Program-made: the position numbers and the translations under genes
Notes under the pieces: generated by a model
Databases searched by the model: none
What the model saw: the letters and a program-made list of their open reading frames with translations, nothing else
Told to the model about the DNA's origin: nothing
In this document: positions 42,999-57,311 of the stretch, one piece after another
Position numbering within the stretch: position 1 is the stretch's first letter
How the letters are laid out: every line of letters begins with the position of its first letter
Source: JAEUMG01 sp046349315
GTDB lineage: Bacteria; Pseudomonadota; Alphaproteobacteria; Rhizobiales; Aestuariivirgaceae
Assembly (NCBI GenBank): GCA_046349315.1
Contig: JAXMCQ010000003.1
Span: 186,001-250,000, forward strand
Length of the DNA: 64,000 nucleotides
Reading direction: 5' to 3'

Positions 42999-43078
42999 AA
43001 AAAAAGAGCCGGTCAGACGAATGTCGACCGGCCCAAGTCTAGGGAGGAAACGCCCAGGAAGGGCTACAAGACGCAGAC
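42999..43078 (-). ncRNA. mmgR: mmgR-type small RNA (alpha-r8 / suhB family)
   Basis: Read on the minus strand, this gives a small hairpin (GCCCTTCCTGGGC), then GTTTCCTCCCTAGACTTG, and then a terminator stem GGCCGGTC / GACCGGCT with seven uridines. The 10-mer UUUCCUCCCU (43041-43050) is, from memory of this family, its ultraconserved single-stranded core. It is upstream of an inositol-monophosphatase-fold gene, hence the Rfam name suhB. In Sinorhizobium MmgR is about 77 nt, binds Hfq and limits polyhydroxybutyrate. The 5' end is estimated. Confidence 0.85.
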
Positions 43079-43341
43079 GTCGTCGGCGCCTTGTGGGACC
43101 GTATTTGCCCCCGCATTGCAGCATTTTCAAGGCCGAAGCTTTCGATTCCCGCCCAAACCCACCGGGAAGAACCAAAAACCATCTTATGGCGACATCTAAG
43201 ATATTGAAATAAAATGATATTTACATTTGTCTCCGCGAATATGCATATGTTGCCTATCGCCCCTGTGCATATCGCATGGCCTCCCACCTGTGATATTAAT
43301 GTTGCACTGCAAAACTATTTTGGGAAGAAAGGAGGAAAGCC

Positions 43342-44142
43342 GTGAATCTGGCACGCGATCTCGACTGGGCCGAAATCACACGCTTTGCCAAACACTTGGC
43401 CAAAGAAGCGGCAAACACAATCCTCCCGCATTTCCGTCAGGACGTGGCAGTCGAGGTCAAGGCTGGGGCAGTATGGGACCCGGTAACCGAGGCCGACAAG
43501 GGCGCCGAGCGCGTCATGCGCCGCCTCATTGAGGAGCGTTTCCCCGATCATGGCATTCTGGGCGAGGAATACGGGGCCAAGAAGGGCCAATCCGGCTTCA
43601 CCTGGATCCTCGATCCTGTCGACGGCACGCGCGCCTTCATCTGCGGGATGCCGACCTGGGCCACATTGATCGGGCTGAATTTCGAGGGTGAGCCAAAACT
43701 TGGCCTCATGAGTCAACCCTATGTGGGAGACGTCTTTTTCGGCAATCCGGACGGCGCTTGGGTGGACTACCGCGGCACAACCCGTCCGCTTAGGGTCCGG
43801 CCAACCCGGCCGCTGGCCGATGCCGTCCTCACCACCACCGCTCCGGAACTTTATCGCAATGAGTTGGAAAAAGGCGCGCTGGCACGGCTCAGCGCCGCTA
43901 CCCGGCTTACGCGCTATGGTGGTGATGCCTATTTCTTTTGCGTTCTGGCAGCCGGCCAGGTGGATATCGCCATGGATGCCCGCATGGAGCCCTACGACAT
44001 CGCACCATTGATCCCGATCATTCGCGGCGCCGGCGGGGTTGTCAGCACATGGGATCGCGGCGACCCGGCACCCGGTGGTAACGTCATTTCGGCAAGCTCA
44101 CAGCGCCTTCTCGACGACGCCCTCGCCGTCATTCACGCCTGA
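43342..44142 (+). CDS. hisN: Histidinol-phosphatase, inositol-monophosphatase type
   Basis: A 266-residue Mg-dependent phosphatase with E75 (GEEYG) and DPVDGTR (D91, D94), the metal ligands of the IMPase fold. The surrounding ILGEEYGAKKGQSGFTWILDPVDGTRAFI and GDAYFFCVLAAGQVDIAMDARMEPYDIAPLIPIIRGAGG are typical of bacterial HisN. It removes phosphate from L-histidinol phosphate in histidine synthesis. The start is a GTG with AGGAGG seven bases upstream. Its last 45 bases overlap the opposing hydrolase gene. Confidence 0.9.
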   Translation: MNLARDLDWAEITRFAKHLAKEAANTILPHFRQDVAVEVKAGAVWDPVTEADKGAERVMRRLIEERFPDHGILGEEYGAKKGQSGFTWILDPVDGTRAFICGMPTWATLIGLNFEGEPKLGLMSQPYVGDVFFGNPDGAWVDYRGTTRPLRVRPTRPLADAVLTTTAPELYRNELEKGALARLSAATRLTRYGGDAYFFCVLAAGQVDIAMDARMEPYDIAPLIPIIRGAGGVVSTWDRGDPAPGGNVISASSQRLLDDALAVIHA

Positions 44143-45108
44143 AATCGCGGGACCGCCGCCAAGGAAACTGTCGAAAGCGGCAAGGAACTGCTCGCGCACC
44201 TCGTTGACCTCCGAAAGGAGATCGTGACGGGCCTCTGCGATCGACACGAAGGCAACGCGTTCGCTGTCATTGGCAAATTGGCGCGCCGCGCCAGTCTCCA
44301 CCACCCGGTCGCGGCCGGCCGCCACGATAAGCACCGGGATACGCAGTGCGCCCGGTTTGCGCATCGTCTCGATATCGCGCAGCGCATCAAGCGCCGCGGC
44401 TACCCAGCCGAATGTCGCCCCGCCCAAGCCCAATCGCGGCTGCTTCTCGAGGATGCTTGTGCTGCGCAGGAAACGGCGCTTGTCGCCGGTGAGGTTATTG
44501 TCCGGGAAGTCTTCCGCCTTGAGCGGTCGTCGTGCCTGGCCCAGAACGAACATCGAGCCGAGGCCGAGCGCCGTCATCAAGGTCGGCAGGACTCGCACCG
44601 CGAAACGCGGCCACCCGCCCCGCCGCAGACCGAGCAGTGGTGCACTGAGAACCGCACGCTCGAACCAGATGCGGCGCTTGAGCGCGCGCAAGACGATGAG
44701 GCCGCCTGTCGAGTGTCCGAGAGCATAATACGGTGGCAGACAGTCCGGCAGCACCATCTGGTTCATGACCGCGGTCAGATCCGCGTCATACTCGGCAAAG
44801 CGGCGAATGCGGTCGCGATAGATGTTCTTGTTGCGCCGCGCCGAACCGCCCTGGTCGCGGAAATCGAAGATCGCGACACCATAGCCGCGCCCCGCGAGAT
44901 CATTGATGGTTTCGAAGTATCTCTCGATGAAATCGCCCCGGCCGCAAACAATTACGACGGTGCCCTTGCCGCCGGTCCCGCGCAGATGCGCCGCCCTCAG
45001 ACCCACGCCATCCTTGGCGACGACCTCGCGCGCCGTCAGGCCCTCCGGCACGGGATTGTCGGGTGTCGCAACAAACTCGGTGAGTACCGGGGAGATTCTC
45101 GCCTTCAT
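44098..45108 (-). CDS. Alpha/beta hydrolase, lysophospholipase-like
   Basis: A 336-residue serine hydrolase. GHSTGG near residue 130 is the nucleophile elbow; VVIVCGRGDFIERYFETINDLAGRGYGVAIFDFRDQGGS precedes it; IAEARHDLLSEVNEVREQF holds the catalytic histidine. It resembles lysophospholipase L2 (PldB). Its final 45 bases overlap the 3' end of hisN on the other strand. Not a signal-bearing protein. Confidence 0.85.
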   Translation of the reverse strand: MKARISPVLTEFVATPDNPVPEGLTAREVVAKDGVGLRAAHLRGTGGKGTVVIVCGRGDFIERYFETINDLAGRGYGVAIFDFRDQGGSARRNKNIYRDRIRRFAEYDADLTAVMNQMVLPDCLPPYYALGHSTGGLIVLRALKRRIWFERAVLSAPLLGLRRGGWPRFAVRVLPTLMTALGLGSMFVLGQARRPLKAEDFPDNNLTGDKRRFLRSTSILEKQPRLGLGGATFGWVAAALDALRDIETMRKPGALRIPVLIVAAGRDRVVETGAARQFANDSERVAFVSIAEARHDLLSEVNEVREQFLAAFDSFLGGGPAISGVNDGEGVVEKAL

Positions 45109-45196
45109 GATCGTTTCCTATCGAAGGCGGATGATGGTCGCAAGCAAAGGGCCCGGATTTATCCGAGCCCCGCACAGAAACGTGACATAAAAGCCG

Positions 45197-45748
45197 CTAC
45201 TGTTTCTTCACTTGCGTGAGTTCGCCGCTGGCCGAGCTCATCTTGATGACATAGCTTGCGCCATCGCGGGTCGCGGCAAAGGCATATTCCTTGCCCTGGC
45301 AGGTCGAGGGCTTGACCGCCGAGAACCCATAGCCCGCGACGATCTTCGAAGCCTTGTCGCAGGTGATCGAGGTTGGCTTCTTCTGCGCCTGTTGCGTTTG
45401 AGGCTGCTTTGTCGTGACCTTCTTCTTCGTCGTCGAAGGCTTGTACACTTGCGGCGCCGGCTGCGTCCGCTTCAATTTCTTTTTGGGTGCGCCGGGAGGA
45501 GCATATTGCGGCTCGTAATACTCCGGATCGTAGTCATCGTCGTAGTCGTCCTCATACGCCGAATACCGGTTGTACTTATAGTAGCGCGGTGGCGGAATGA
45601 AGATTGGACCGGGATAGAAGCTCTCATAATCCGGGTAGTAATCGTAATATCGATACTTCCATCGTGAACCGGCCTCAGCATTGTCCACGGCCCCGAACGC
45701 AACCAGCGCTGCAAAGCCAGACAAGAGACCAAGTTTAACCGAACGCAT
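45197..45748 (-). CDS. Secreted Cys-pair protein, Tyr/Asp/Pro-rich
   Basis: A 183-residue protein with a signal (KLGLLSGFAALVAFGAVDNAEA), then a tyrosine-rich region (KYRYYDYYPDYESFYPGP, YYKYNRYSAYEDDYDDD) and a Lys/Thr/Gln linker. The end, ITCDKASKIVAGYGFSAVKPSTCQGKEYAFAATRDGASYVIKM, aligns with the ends of the proteins at 12884 and 45921 (same cysteine spacing). Function unknown. It lies downstream of the lysophospholipase-like gene and upstream of a sister gene. Confidence 0.75.
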   Translation of the reverse strand: MRSVKLGLLSGFAALVAFGAVDNAEAGSRWKYRYYDYYPDYESFYPGPIFIPPPRYYKYNRYSAYEDDYDDDYDPEYYEPQYAPPGAPKKKLKRTQPAPQVYKPSTTKKKVTTKQPQTQQAQKKPTSITCDKASKIVAGYGFSAVKPSTCQGKEYAFAATRDGASYVIKMSSASGELTQVKKQ

Positions 45749-45920
45749 TCCCGCCTCCGCTCAATCGCATGATGCGCGTCAAAGAACGCCTGACGCGCGT
45801 CATCCTCTCAGGCGCATATGAAACACCGCGATCATGGCGAAAGCTTGCTGAACGCAAAGCCCGAGACCCGTTCATCTCCGGTTCAGGTTTACGAACAGGT
45901 CAGCGAGACAGCGACGCCGA

Positions 45921-46283
45921 TTAGAGTGGCCGGACGCTCATAATATAGCCCTTCCAGTTCACCCGGACACGGTAGGGCGCGCCATGCTTCCAGGCCTTGT
46001 ACTTGTAGACCGGGGCGCTGCAGTCATAGGGAACGACGTTTTTGAAACCTTGCCAGCGGACAATCTCCTTGCCCTTCCAGCAGCTGATCCCGCCATAGCC
46101 GACGTCCTGGAAATCATCGTCATCGTCGTCGCTGCCCCAGCCATAACCAGGGCCGTAGCCATAACCGCCACCGAATCCCACGCCGACTGCAATTTCAGTT
46201 CCGGCTGAGGCCTGCTGGGCTGGAAGAAAAGCGGCCATCGCCGCGACTAAAGCGGTTGCGACGAGGGCTGACTTGGTAAACAT
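45921..46283 (-). CDS. Secreted Cys-pair protein, Gly/Asp-rich
   Basis: A 120-residue protein with a signal (SALVATALVAAMAAFLPAQQASA), a Gly/Tyr run, an acidic stretch (SDDDDDDFQD) and the C-terminal ISCWKGKEIVRWQGFKNVVPYDCSAPVYKYKAWKHGAPYRVRVNWKGYIMSVRPL. This end matches the paralogues at 45197 and 12884. The start at 46283 is chosen because the signal begins there; the frame extends to 46367 without a ribosome site. It is divergent from the Hsp20 operon, so it may share stress regulation. Confidence 0.75.
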   Translation of the reverse strand: MFTKSALVATALVAAMAAFLPAQQASAGTEIAVGVGFGGGYGYGPGYGWGSDDDDDDFQDVGYGGISCWKGKEIVRWQGFKNVVPYDCSAPVYKYKAWKHGAPYRVRVNWKGYIMSVRPL

Positions 46284-46426
46284 GGAAGCGATTTCCCGGC
46301 ATCGACTGAAGTGACGGCACAGACCATAGGATCGCCATCCTGAACACCCGCGCAAAACCTTGTTCAATCAGCATTCATCGAACAATATCTTGAAATAGCT
46401 GGAGAATCTTAGGGGCTTGAGGGGGT

Positions 46427-46454
46427 CTTGAATCGCCCGGGTGGGAACTTATCT
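46427..46454 (+). promoter_or_regulatory. RpoH (sigma-32) promoter
   Basis: CTTG (46427-46430), seventeen bases, then CTTATCT (46448-46454) matches the alphaproteobacterial heat-shock consensus CTTG-N17-CYTATNT exactly. It is positioned to start an RNA near 46462, about 86 bases before the hsp20 ATG. Confidence 0.8.
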
Positions 46455-46460
46455 GTTCTA

Positions 46461-46547
46461 AGCGGGCGCCAATCGGGCTCGCTTTTGAACGGCCCGGCCC
46501 ATGTGGCGGGCAAACCCAATCGCACCTTGCTTAAGGAGGATGTGCGC
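46461..46547 (+). promoter_or_regulatory. ROSE-type RNA thermometer
   Basis: The leader folds into GGGC/GCCC hairpins and a final CGCAC-CTTGCTT-AAGGAGGA-TGTGCG stem that hides the AAGGAGG ribosome site against UUGCU. This is the fold of ROSE elements in rhizobial small heat-shock genes, which melt on heating and free the site. The hairpins were read by eye, not calculated. Confidence 0.8.
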
Positions 46548-47000
46548 ATGTTTGATCTGACCCCCCTCTATCGTTCCACCGTTGGTTTCGACCGCCTTGC
46601 CAACCTTCTGGACAATGCCGGCTCCTTCGAAGCCCCCACCTATCCGCCCTACAACATCGAACGCCTCGGCGAAGACAAGTACCGCATCACCATGGCGGTT
46701 GCCGGCTTCGGCGCCGATGATCTCAACCTCGAAGTCAAGCAGAACACCTTGACCGTTTCCGGCCGCAAGGCCGAGAAGCCGGATGCCAAGGTTCAGTATC
46801 TGCACCAGGGCATTGCTCAGCGCGCTTTCGAGCGCCGCTTCGAGCTCGCCGACTTCGTTGTTGTCGAGGGTGCGGAAGTTGCCAACGGCCTGCTCCATGT
46901 AACGCTTGAGCGCCACATTCCCGAAGCGATGAAGCCCCGCACCATTCAGGTTAAGGGTGCGACGTCGCATAAGACCATCGAGAGCAAGCAGGCGGCCTAA
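46548..47000 (+). CDS. Small heat-shock protein Hsp20
   Basis: A 150-residue chaperone beginning MFDLTPLYRSTVGFDRLANLLDNAG. The alpha-crystallin domain is at residues 35-125 (YNIERLGEDKYRITMAVAGFGADDLNLEVKQNTLTVSGRK, RRFELADFVVVEGAEVANGLLHVTLER), followed by IPEAMKPRTIQVKG. It keeps unfolding proteins soluble. It has a strong AAGGAGGA site that is thermally gated, an RpoH promoter and its own terminator. Relatives are rhizobial IbpA/HspD-like. Confidence 0.93.
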   Translation: MFDLTPLYRSTVGFDRLANLLDNAGSFEAPTYPPYNIERLGEDKYRITMAVAGFGADDLNLEVKQNTLTVSGRKAEKPDAKVQYLHQGIAQRAFERRFELADFVVVEGAEVANGLLHVTLERHIPEAMKPRTIQVKGATSHKTIESKQAA

Positions 47001-47023
47001 TCAGTTCGCCTTGTGAACGCGAG

Positions 47024-47055
47024 GGGCGCTTCCTGAAAGGGAAGCGCCCTTTTCC
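47024..47055 (+). terminator. Rho-independent terminator of hsp20
   Basis: GGGCGCTTCC-tgaaa-GGGAAGCGCCC followed by TTTTCC, 24 bases past the hsp20 stop and just before the convergent aldolase gene. Confidence 0.85.
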
Positions 47056-47059
47056 TTGA

Positions 47060-48121
47060 TCAGGCGACGCACTTCAGCTGGATAAGGTCGAGAAAGCGGT
47101 CGATATCCTGTGCCGGCGTCGCGAACGAGAGCACGAAACGGGCGAGGACTTCGTCCTCCTTGATCCCGTTCGGCCCAAGCCCGTCCGGCATCCAGTCGTA
47201 AAAGCGCGCGCCCGAACTCTGCAGATCGGCGTAGAGCTGCCGCGGCATGACCGCGAAAACTTCGTTTGCTTGCACCGGATGCGGAATGCGCACTGAATTT
47301 GACGCCAAAAGCCCCTTGGCGAGACGTTGGGCAAGCTCATTCGCGCGCCGCGCATTTTCGAGCCACAATCCATCCTTGAGATAGGCGACCATTTGCGCGC
47401 CAAGATAGCGGCTCTTGGACACGAGCTGGCCGGCACGCATGCGCCGATAGGCGAAATCTTCCGCAAGCTTGGTGTCGAAGAAGACGACCGCCTCGAGCAG
47501 CATGGCACCATTCTTGGTGGCGCCGAACGACATGACATCGACGCCAGATTTCCAGGTCACTTCCGCTGGCGAAACACCAAGCCCCGCCACCGCATTGGCG
47601 AAGCGTGCGCCATCCATGTGGAGTTTCATGCCGCGCGGCTTGATGAGGGCAGAAATGGTGGAGATTTCAGCAGGTGTATAGAGCGTGCCCAATTCGGTGG
47701 CATTGGTGAGGGAGACAGCCGCCGGCTTCGGATCGTGTTCGCCGCGGATGAAGCCTTTCAACGTCTTTTCGATCGCCGTGGGCGTGATCTTCCCGCCGGC
47801 CCCATGAAGCCCGAGGATTTTGGCTCCGCCGGTGAAATGCTCCGGCGAATTGCATTCATCGCAGCAGATATGTGCCTCGGCATGACAGATGACCGCGCCA
47901 TAGGGCGGCGCGATCGCCGACAATGCCAGTCCATTGGCGGCAGTGCCCGTGGTGACCAGGAACGCGCGCACAGGCTTCTCGAAGACCTCGCCGAGCGCCT
48001 CTTCCGCTCGTTTTGAATAGTCATCGCTCGCATAGGAAGGCGCCGTCCCCGAATTGGCTTCCGAAATTGCCGCGAGGATGTGCGGATGGATGCCGTAGAC
48101 ATTGTCGGATGCGAAATTCAT
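47060..48121 (-). CDS. Low-specificity L-threonine aldolase
   Basis: A 353-residue PLP enzyme. MNFASDNVYGIHPHILAAISEANSG opens the family pattern; ICHAEAHICCDECNSPEHFTGGAKI, LHMDGARFANAVAGLG and SFGATKNGAM (PLP Lys203) follow. It interconverts threonine or allo-threonine with glycine and acetaldehyde. The ATG at 48121 fits the family; the frame reaches 48226 without support. It is convergent with hsp20, separated by the terminator. Confidence 0.93.
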   Translation of the reverse strand: MNFASDNVYGIHPHILAAISEANSGTAPSYASDDYSKRAEEALGEVFEKPVRAFLVTTGTAANGLALSAIAPPYGAVICHAEAHICCDECNSPEHFTGGAKILGLHGAGGKITPTAIEKTLKGFIRGEHDPKPAAVSLTNATELGTLYTPAEISTISALIKPRGMKLHMDGARFANAVAGLGVSPAEVTWKSGVDVMSFGATKNGAMLLEAVVFFDTKLAEDFAYRRMRAGQLVSKSRYLGAQMVAYLKDGLWLENARRANELAQRLAKGLLASNSVRIPHPVQANEVFAVMPRQLYADLQSSGARFYDWMPDGLGPNGIKEDEVLARFVLSFATPAQDIDRFLDLIQLKCVA

Positions 48122-48590
48122 GGGCGCCGGGCCTTTCGAGGTTGGGAAGCGGCTTCTAACAGAGCCGCCGGGATGCGACAAACCCGAGACCGCCTCGATG
48201 TCGCGAAATATCATTGCGTATCGCAACCCCGGCCTGATTCCTTCTTGCGCATCGTTCTCATTTCTGGCAATAATACCAAAAGGACAGCATCCCTGTCCTT
48301 TTTAAACTGCGCAATCAGTTGAGAGTGGACCCCGATGGTCGGGACAAATGCCACGAATATGCTGACGGGAGCCGCTGATGCGGTTGCCGGTTGCGCCTGC
48401 CTGCCCGCACGAGCGACGACGAAACGCGACTGAGGGGACGAGACGGGCGCCGCGACAGGCGCACGGAAGCTCGATCCTCGCTCATGTCGGTCCTCGGCAG
48501 GGCTAAGCTCGAACTTCCGTTAAATTGCGATGCTAAGGACCGGCTTTGGCCGGAACGCTTGACTGAGGCCGAACAGAGGAAGGCTTGGCC
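48122..48590. other. gltB upstream region, no gene
   Basis: A gene-free 469-base region between the aldolase and gltB. It contains a strong hairpin terminator at 48278-48303 and a CCGGC-ttt-GCCGG hairpin near 48549. Otherwise I see no gene or known riboswitch. Confidence 0.5.
48278..48303 (+). terminator. Intrinsic terminator in the gltB upstream region
   Basis: A perfect stem AAAAGGACAG-catcc-CTGTCCTTTT with a following T makes a bidirectional terminator with a five-base U-tract on the plus strand. No annotated gene ends just upstream on that strand, so it may end a leader, sRNA or the aldolase-antisense transcript. Confidence 0.6.
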
Positions 48591-53270
<4,680 letters not shown>

Positions 53271-53274
53271 AGCG

Positions 53275-53865
53275 ATGTTGATCTACGGGGACATCAGATC
53301 GGGCAACTGTCAGAAGGTGAAAGTCACCGCCGATAGGCTTGGCATCGGCTATGACTGGCATCCGATTGATGTGGTCGCCGGCGAAACGCGGACGCCCGAA
53401 TACCTAGCCATCAACCCTATGGGCCAGGTGCCGGCCGTAATGCTGGATGATGGACGTGTTCTCGCGCAGTCGAACGCGATCATCCGCTATCTTGCGCGCG
53501 ACAGTGAATTGCTGCCGGCTGATCCGTATTTGCGCTCCAAGGTCGACGAATGGCTGTTCTGGGAACAATATAGTCACGAGCCCTATATCGCGGTGTGCCG
53601 ATACCAGATGAAGTTTCTTGGCAAGCGCCGGGATGAACTCGAGAGTTGGCGCCTCACGCGCGGCGAGGCGGCATTGGATCTTCTCGAACAGGAACTCGGA
53701 CTCCGGCCCTGGCTCGTCGGGGACAAGATTACCGTCGCCGATATCGCTCTCCTTGCCTATACGCGGCTGGCGGGTGAAGGCGGTTTCGATCTGACGCCCC
53801 GGCGCAATATCACGGATTGGATTTCCCGCAGCGAAGCCGAGCTCGGCATCGCGCCGCTGCACTAA
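53275..53865 (+). CDS. Glutathione S-transferase family protein
   Basis: A 196-residue GST: N-terminal thioredoxin-like domain (LIYGDIRSGNCQKVKVTADRLGIGYDWHPIDVVAGETRTPEYLAINPMGQVPAVMLDDGRVLAQSNAIIRYLA) and all-helical C-terminal domain (WLVGDKITVADIALLAYTRLA). The start is four bases after the gltB stop and the stop is 23 bases before gltD, so it is in the glt operon. Substrate unknown; insertion here suggests either detoxification tied to nitrogen metabolism or chance. Confidence 0.92.
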   Translation: MLIYGDIRSGNCQKVKVTADRLGIGYDWHPIDVVAGETRTPEYLAINPMGQVPAVMLDDGRVLAQSNAIIRYLARDSELLPADPYLRSKVDEWLFWEQYSHEPYIAVCRYQMKFLGKRRDELESWRLTRGEAALDLLEQELGLRPWLVGDKITVADIALLAYTRLAGEGGFDLTPRRNITDWISRSEAELGIAPLH

Positions 53866-53888
53866 GAGGACGAAGGAAGGACGACAGG

Positions 53889-55303
<1,415 letters not shown>

Positions 55304-55307
<4 letters not shown>

Positions 55308-56104
55308 GCCGCGTTCCAGATCACCGGGAACCAGTCTTCGCGCAGACGCTCGCCGTCCTTCATGTTGTGGCCCGGGAACGGTGGTGATGTCCGCCCCGGC
55401 CGCTTCACGTAACGCGCATCATCGCCCACCCAGCGCATCGAGAAGGCGCGGCGCCGGCGCTCCGACATATTGCCGCGCGCGCCATGCACGGTCTTGTAGT
55501 GGAACGCAACCGCGTCACCCGGCTGCATTTCCCATTCGACGACCTTGAACCTGTCGGGCTCGGCATCAGGATCGGGCACTGGCAGATAGTCATTCTCGCC
55601 GGCATAGAAATTCTGTTCCGAAAGCCAGCGCACCGGCAGCACCATCTTGGGCCAGCGGTGCGAACCGGCGACACAGCGCAAGGTCGCTTCCTTCACCGGC
55701 TCGACAGGCACCCAGAAGCTTACCGTCTGCTCGCCGTCAACGAAGTAGTAAGGCGCATCTTGGTGCCAGGGCGTCGCTTTGGCCGTGCCCGGCTCCTTCA
55801 CAAGCACATGGTCATGGAACATTTGCGCCGAGCGCGACCCCATGAGCTCGGCCGCCGCTTCAGCCGCCGGCGATTTCCGGATCACATCAACGAACTCCGG
55901 AATGCGCGCCCAATTGCAGTAATCGTCGAAGAAGCGTCCGCCCTCCCCTGGCTTCAGATTTTCGGAGGCATAGGGGCCCGGCTCGCGCATGTTGCGCTCG
56001 ATACCGGCACTGATCGTCCCGACCCAGTCCTTGAAAAGGCCGGGCAGATAGACCGCGCCGTCGCGGCGATAGGCGGCCACCTGATCGGCGGTAGCATAGG
56101 TCAT
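55304..56104 (-). CDS. Phytanoyl-CoA dioxygenase family protein
   Basis: A 266-residue Fe(II)/2-oxoglutarate oxygenase of the PhyH fold. H114-x-D116 (WHQDAPYY) and the distal H207 (TVHGARGN) are the iron ligands; RRRRAFSMRW supplies the 2-oxoglutarate arginine. Substrate unknown; hydroxylation of a lipid or amino-acid derivative is typical. It follows the DUF459 gene by seven bases. Its stop overlaps the gltD stop by four bases on the other strand. Confidence 0.88.
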
Positions 56105-56111
56105 AGGAAGA

Positions 56112-57311
56112 TTACTCCGTATAGCTGAAATCGTCGAAACGCCCGGCAACCGGCGGCGGCGCCTCGCCGGTTCTGAAGAAACGTGCAGTCGGATTTTCCG
56201 GCGCCGGCAGGGTGATCGCACCTTTGAACGCAAGATCGGTCTTGCCACTTTCGAGCGCATTCGACTTGCCGGTTTCAACCGAAATGGAATCTTCCGAGGC
56301 AAGCGCTTCGGGCGGGACTTGTCCCGTTTCCGACTTGCCCGTCGCATCCTCGACGATCGGGGCCGCAACCTCTTCCGCCGCCGGTGTGTTGCTGCGCGCA
56401 TTGGCGATGTCGGTGCGCAAGACATCCAGGATCAGCTTGGCAAGCTTGTTGTTGCCGACCTTCATGAAATGTATGCCATCATTGTCGCGGATCTTGCGGA
56501 GATCGCCGGTATCGTCGGGGCCGCGCACCATCATCTTGCCATCGGGATCGGTGAGCGCGGCACGCACGTCGATATATTTGATCGACGCCGCTTGCGCCTG
56601 GCGTTTTTGTATCTCCGCAATCTCGGCAATTGACGCATTGTAGGAAGGCGCCTGCATCGGCGGCAGCGAAACCCAATAGACGGCTGCGCCGTCCTGCTTC
56701 AGCGTGTTGATGAGACGATCGATCTCGCGTGAATAAAGCGCGGTCCATTGCGGAGTCCCGAATTCGAGCTTCTCTACGCCGTCGATCATGGGTTGCGCGT
56801 CATTCGTGCCGATCAGGATGACAGCGATATCGACCTTGTTGCTCTCCAATATCTTGGGGATCGCATCATTCCAGTCATAAAATTCTGGCCGCGCAATGCC
56901 CGAATCCTCCTTGAAGCGGCCACCGACATGGATTTCCTTGTCACCAATGGTGAGACGTTCCATGCCCGCGAAAAGACCGCCCGCAAGCGAGTCGCCAAGC
57001 ACAAATACTTCGTAATTGTCCTGGGCGGGAAGATAGGTATTTCGCTTGGCCGGCACAGGCGTCTCTGCAGCAGTGGTCGCTGGTTGTTCGACAACCACAG
57101 GCTGTTCCGTAGCGGCAGCGGCCGGCGGCTGTTCGATGAGAGCGGGCTCATTCGTCGCCGCCGGGGGCGGTTGTTCAATCGGAACCACCTGCTGCTGCAG
57201 TGGAGCGATAGGATCTTGCGTCGGCGTCGGTTGCTCCTGCGCGCTGGCCAAGATGGATCCGGCGAATAACAGCGCAACAGCGAAGCAAAGTCTCGACAGC
57301 ATGATCTTCAA
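56112..57311 (-). CDS. SGNH/GDSL hydrolase, DUF459, secreted
   Basis: A 399-residue exported hydrolase with a signal (RLCFAVALLFAGSILASAQ) and a proline/glutamine/alanine-rich linker (residues 25-90). The SGNH blocks are VFVLGDSLAGG, VILIGTNDAQPMI, YWVSLPPMQAP and DGIHFMKVGN. DUF459 proteins act on cell-wall or exported polysaccharide esters. Its ATG overlaps the transglycosylase stop (ATGA). The tail (EVAAPIVEDATGKSE) is low complexity. Confidence 0.88.
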   Translation of the reverse strand: MKIMLSRLCFAVALLFAGSILASAQEQPTPTQDPIAPLQQQVVPIEQPPPAATNEPALIEQPPAAAATEQPVVVEQPATTAAETPVPAKRNTYLPAQDNYEVFVLGDSLAGGLFAGMERLTIGDKEIHVGGRFKEDSGIARPEFYDWNDAIPKILESNKVDIAVILIGTNDAQPMIDGVEKLEFGTPQWTALYSREIDRLINTLKQDGAAVYWVSLPPMQAPSYNASIAEIAEIQKRQAQAASIKYIDVRAALTDPDGKMMVRGPDDTGDLRKIRDNDGIHFMKVGNNKLAKLILDVLRTDIANARSNTPAAEEVAAPIVEDATGKSETGQVPPEALASEDSISVETGKSNALESGKTDLAFKGAITLPAPENPTARFFRTGEAPPPVAGRFDDFSYTE

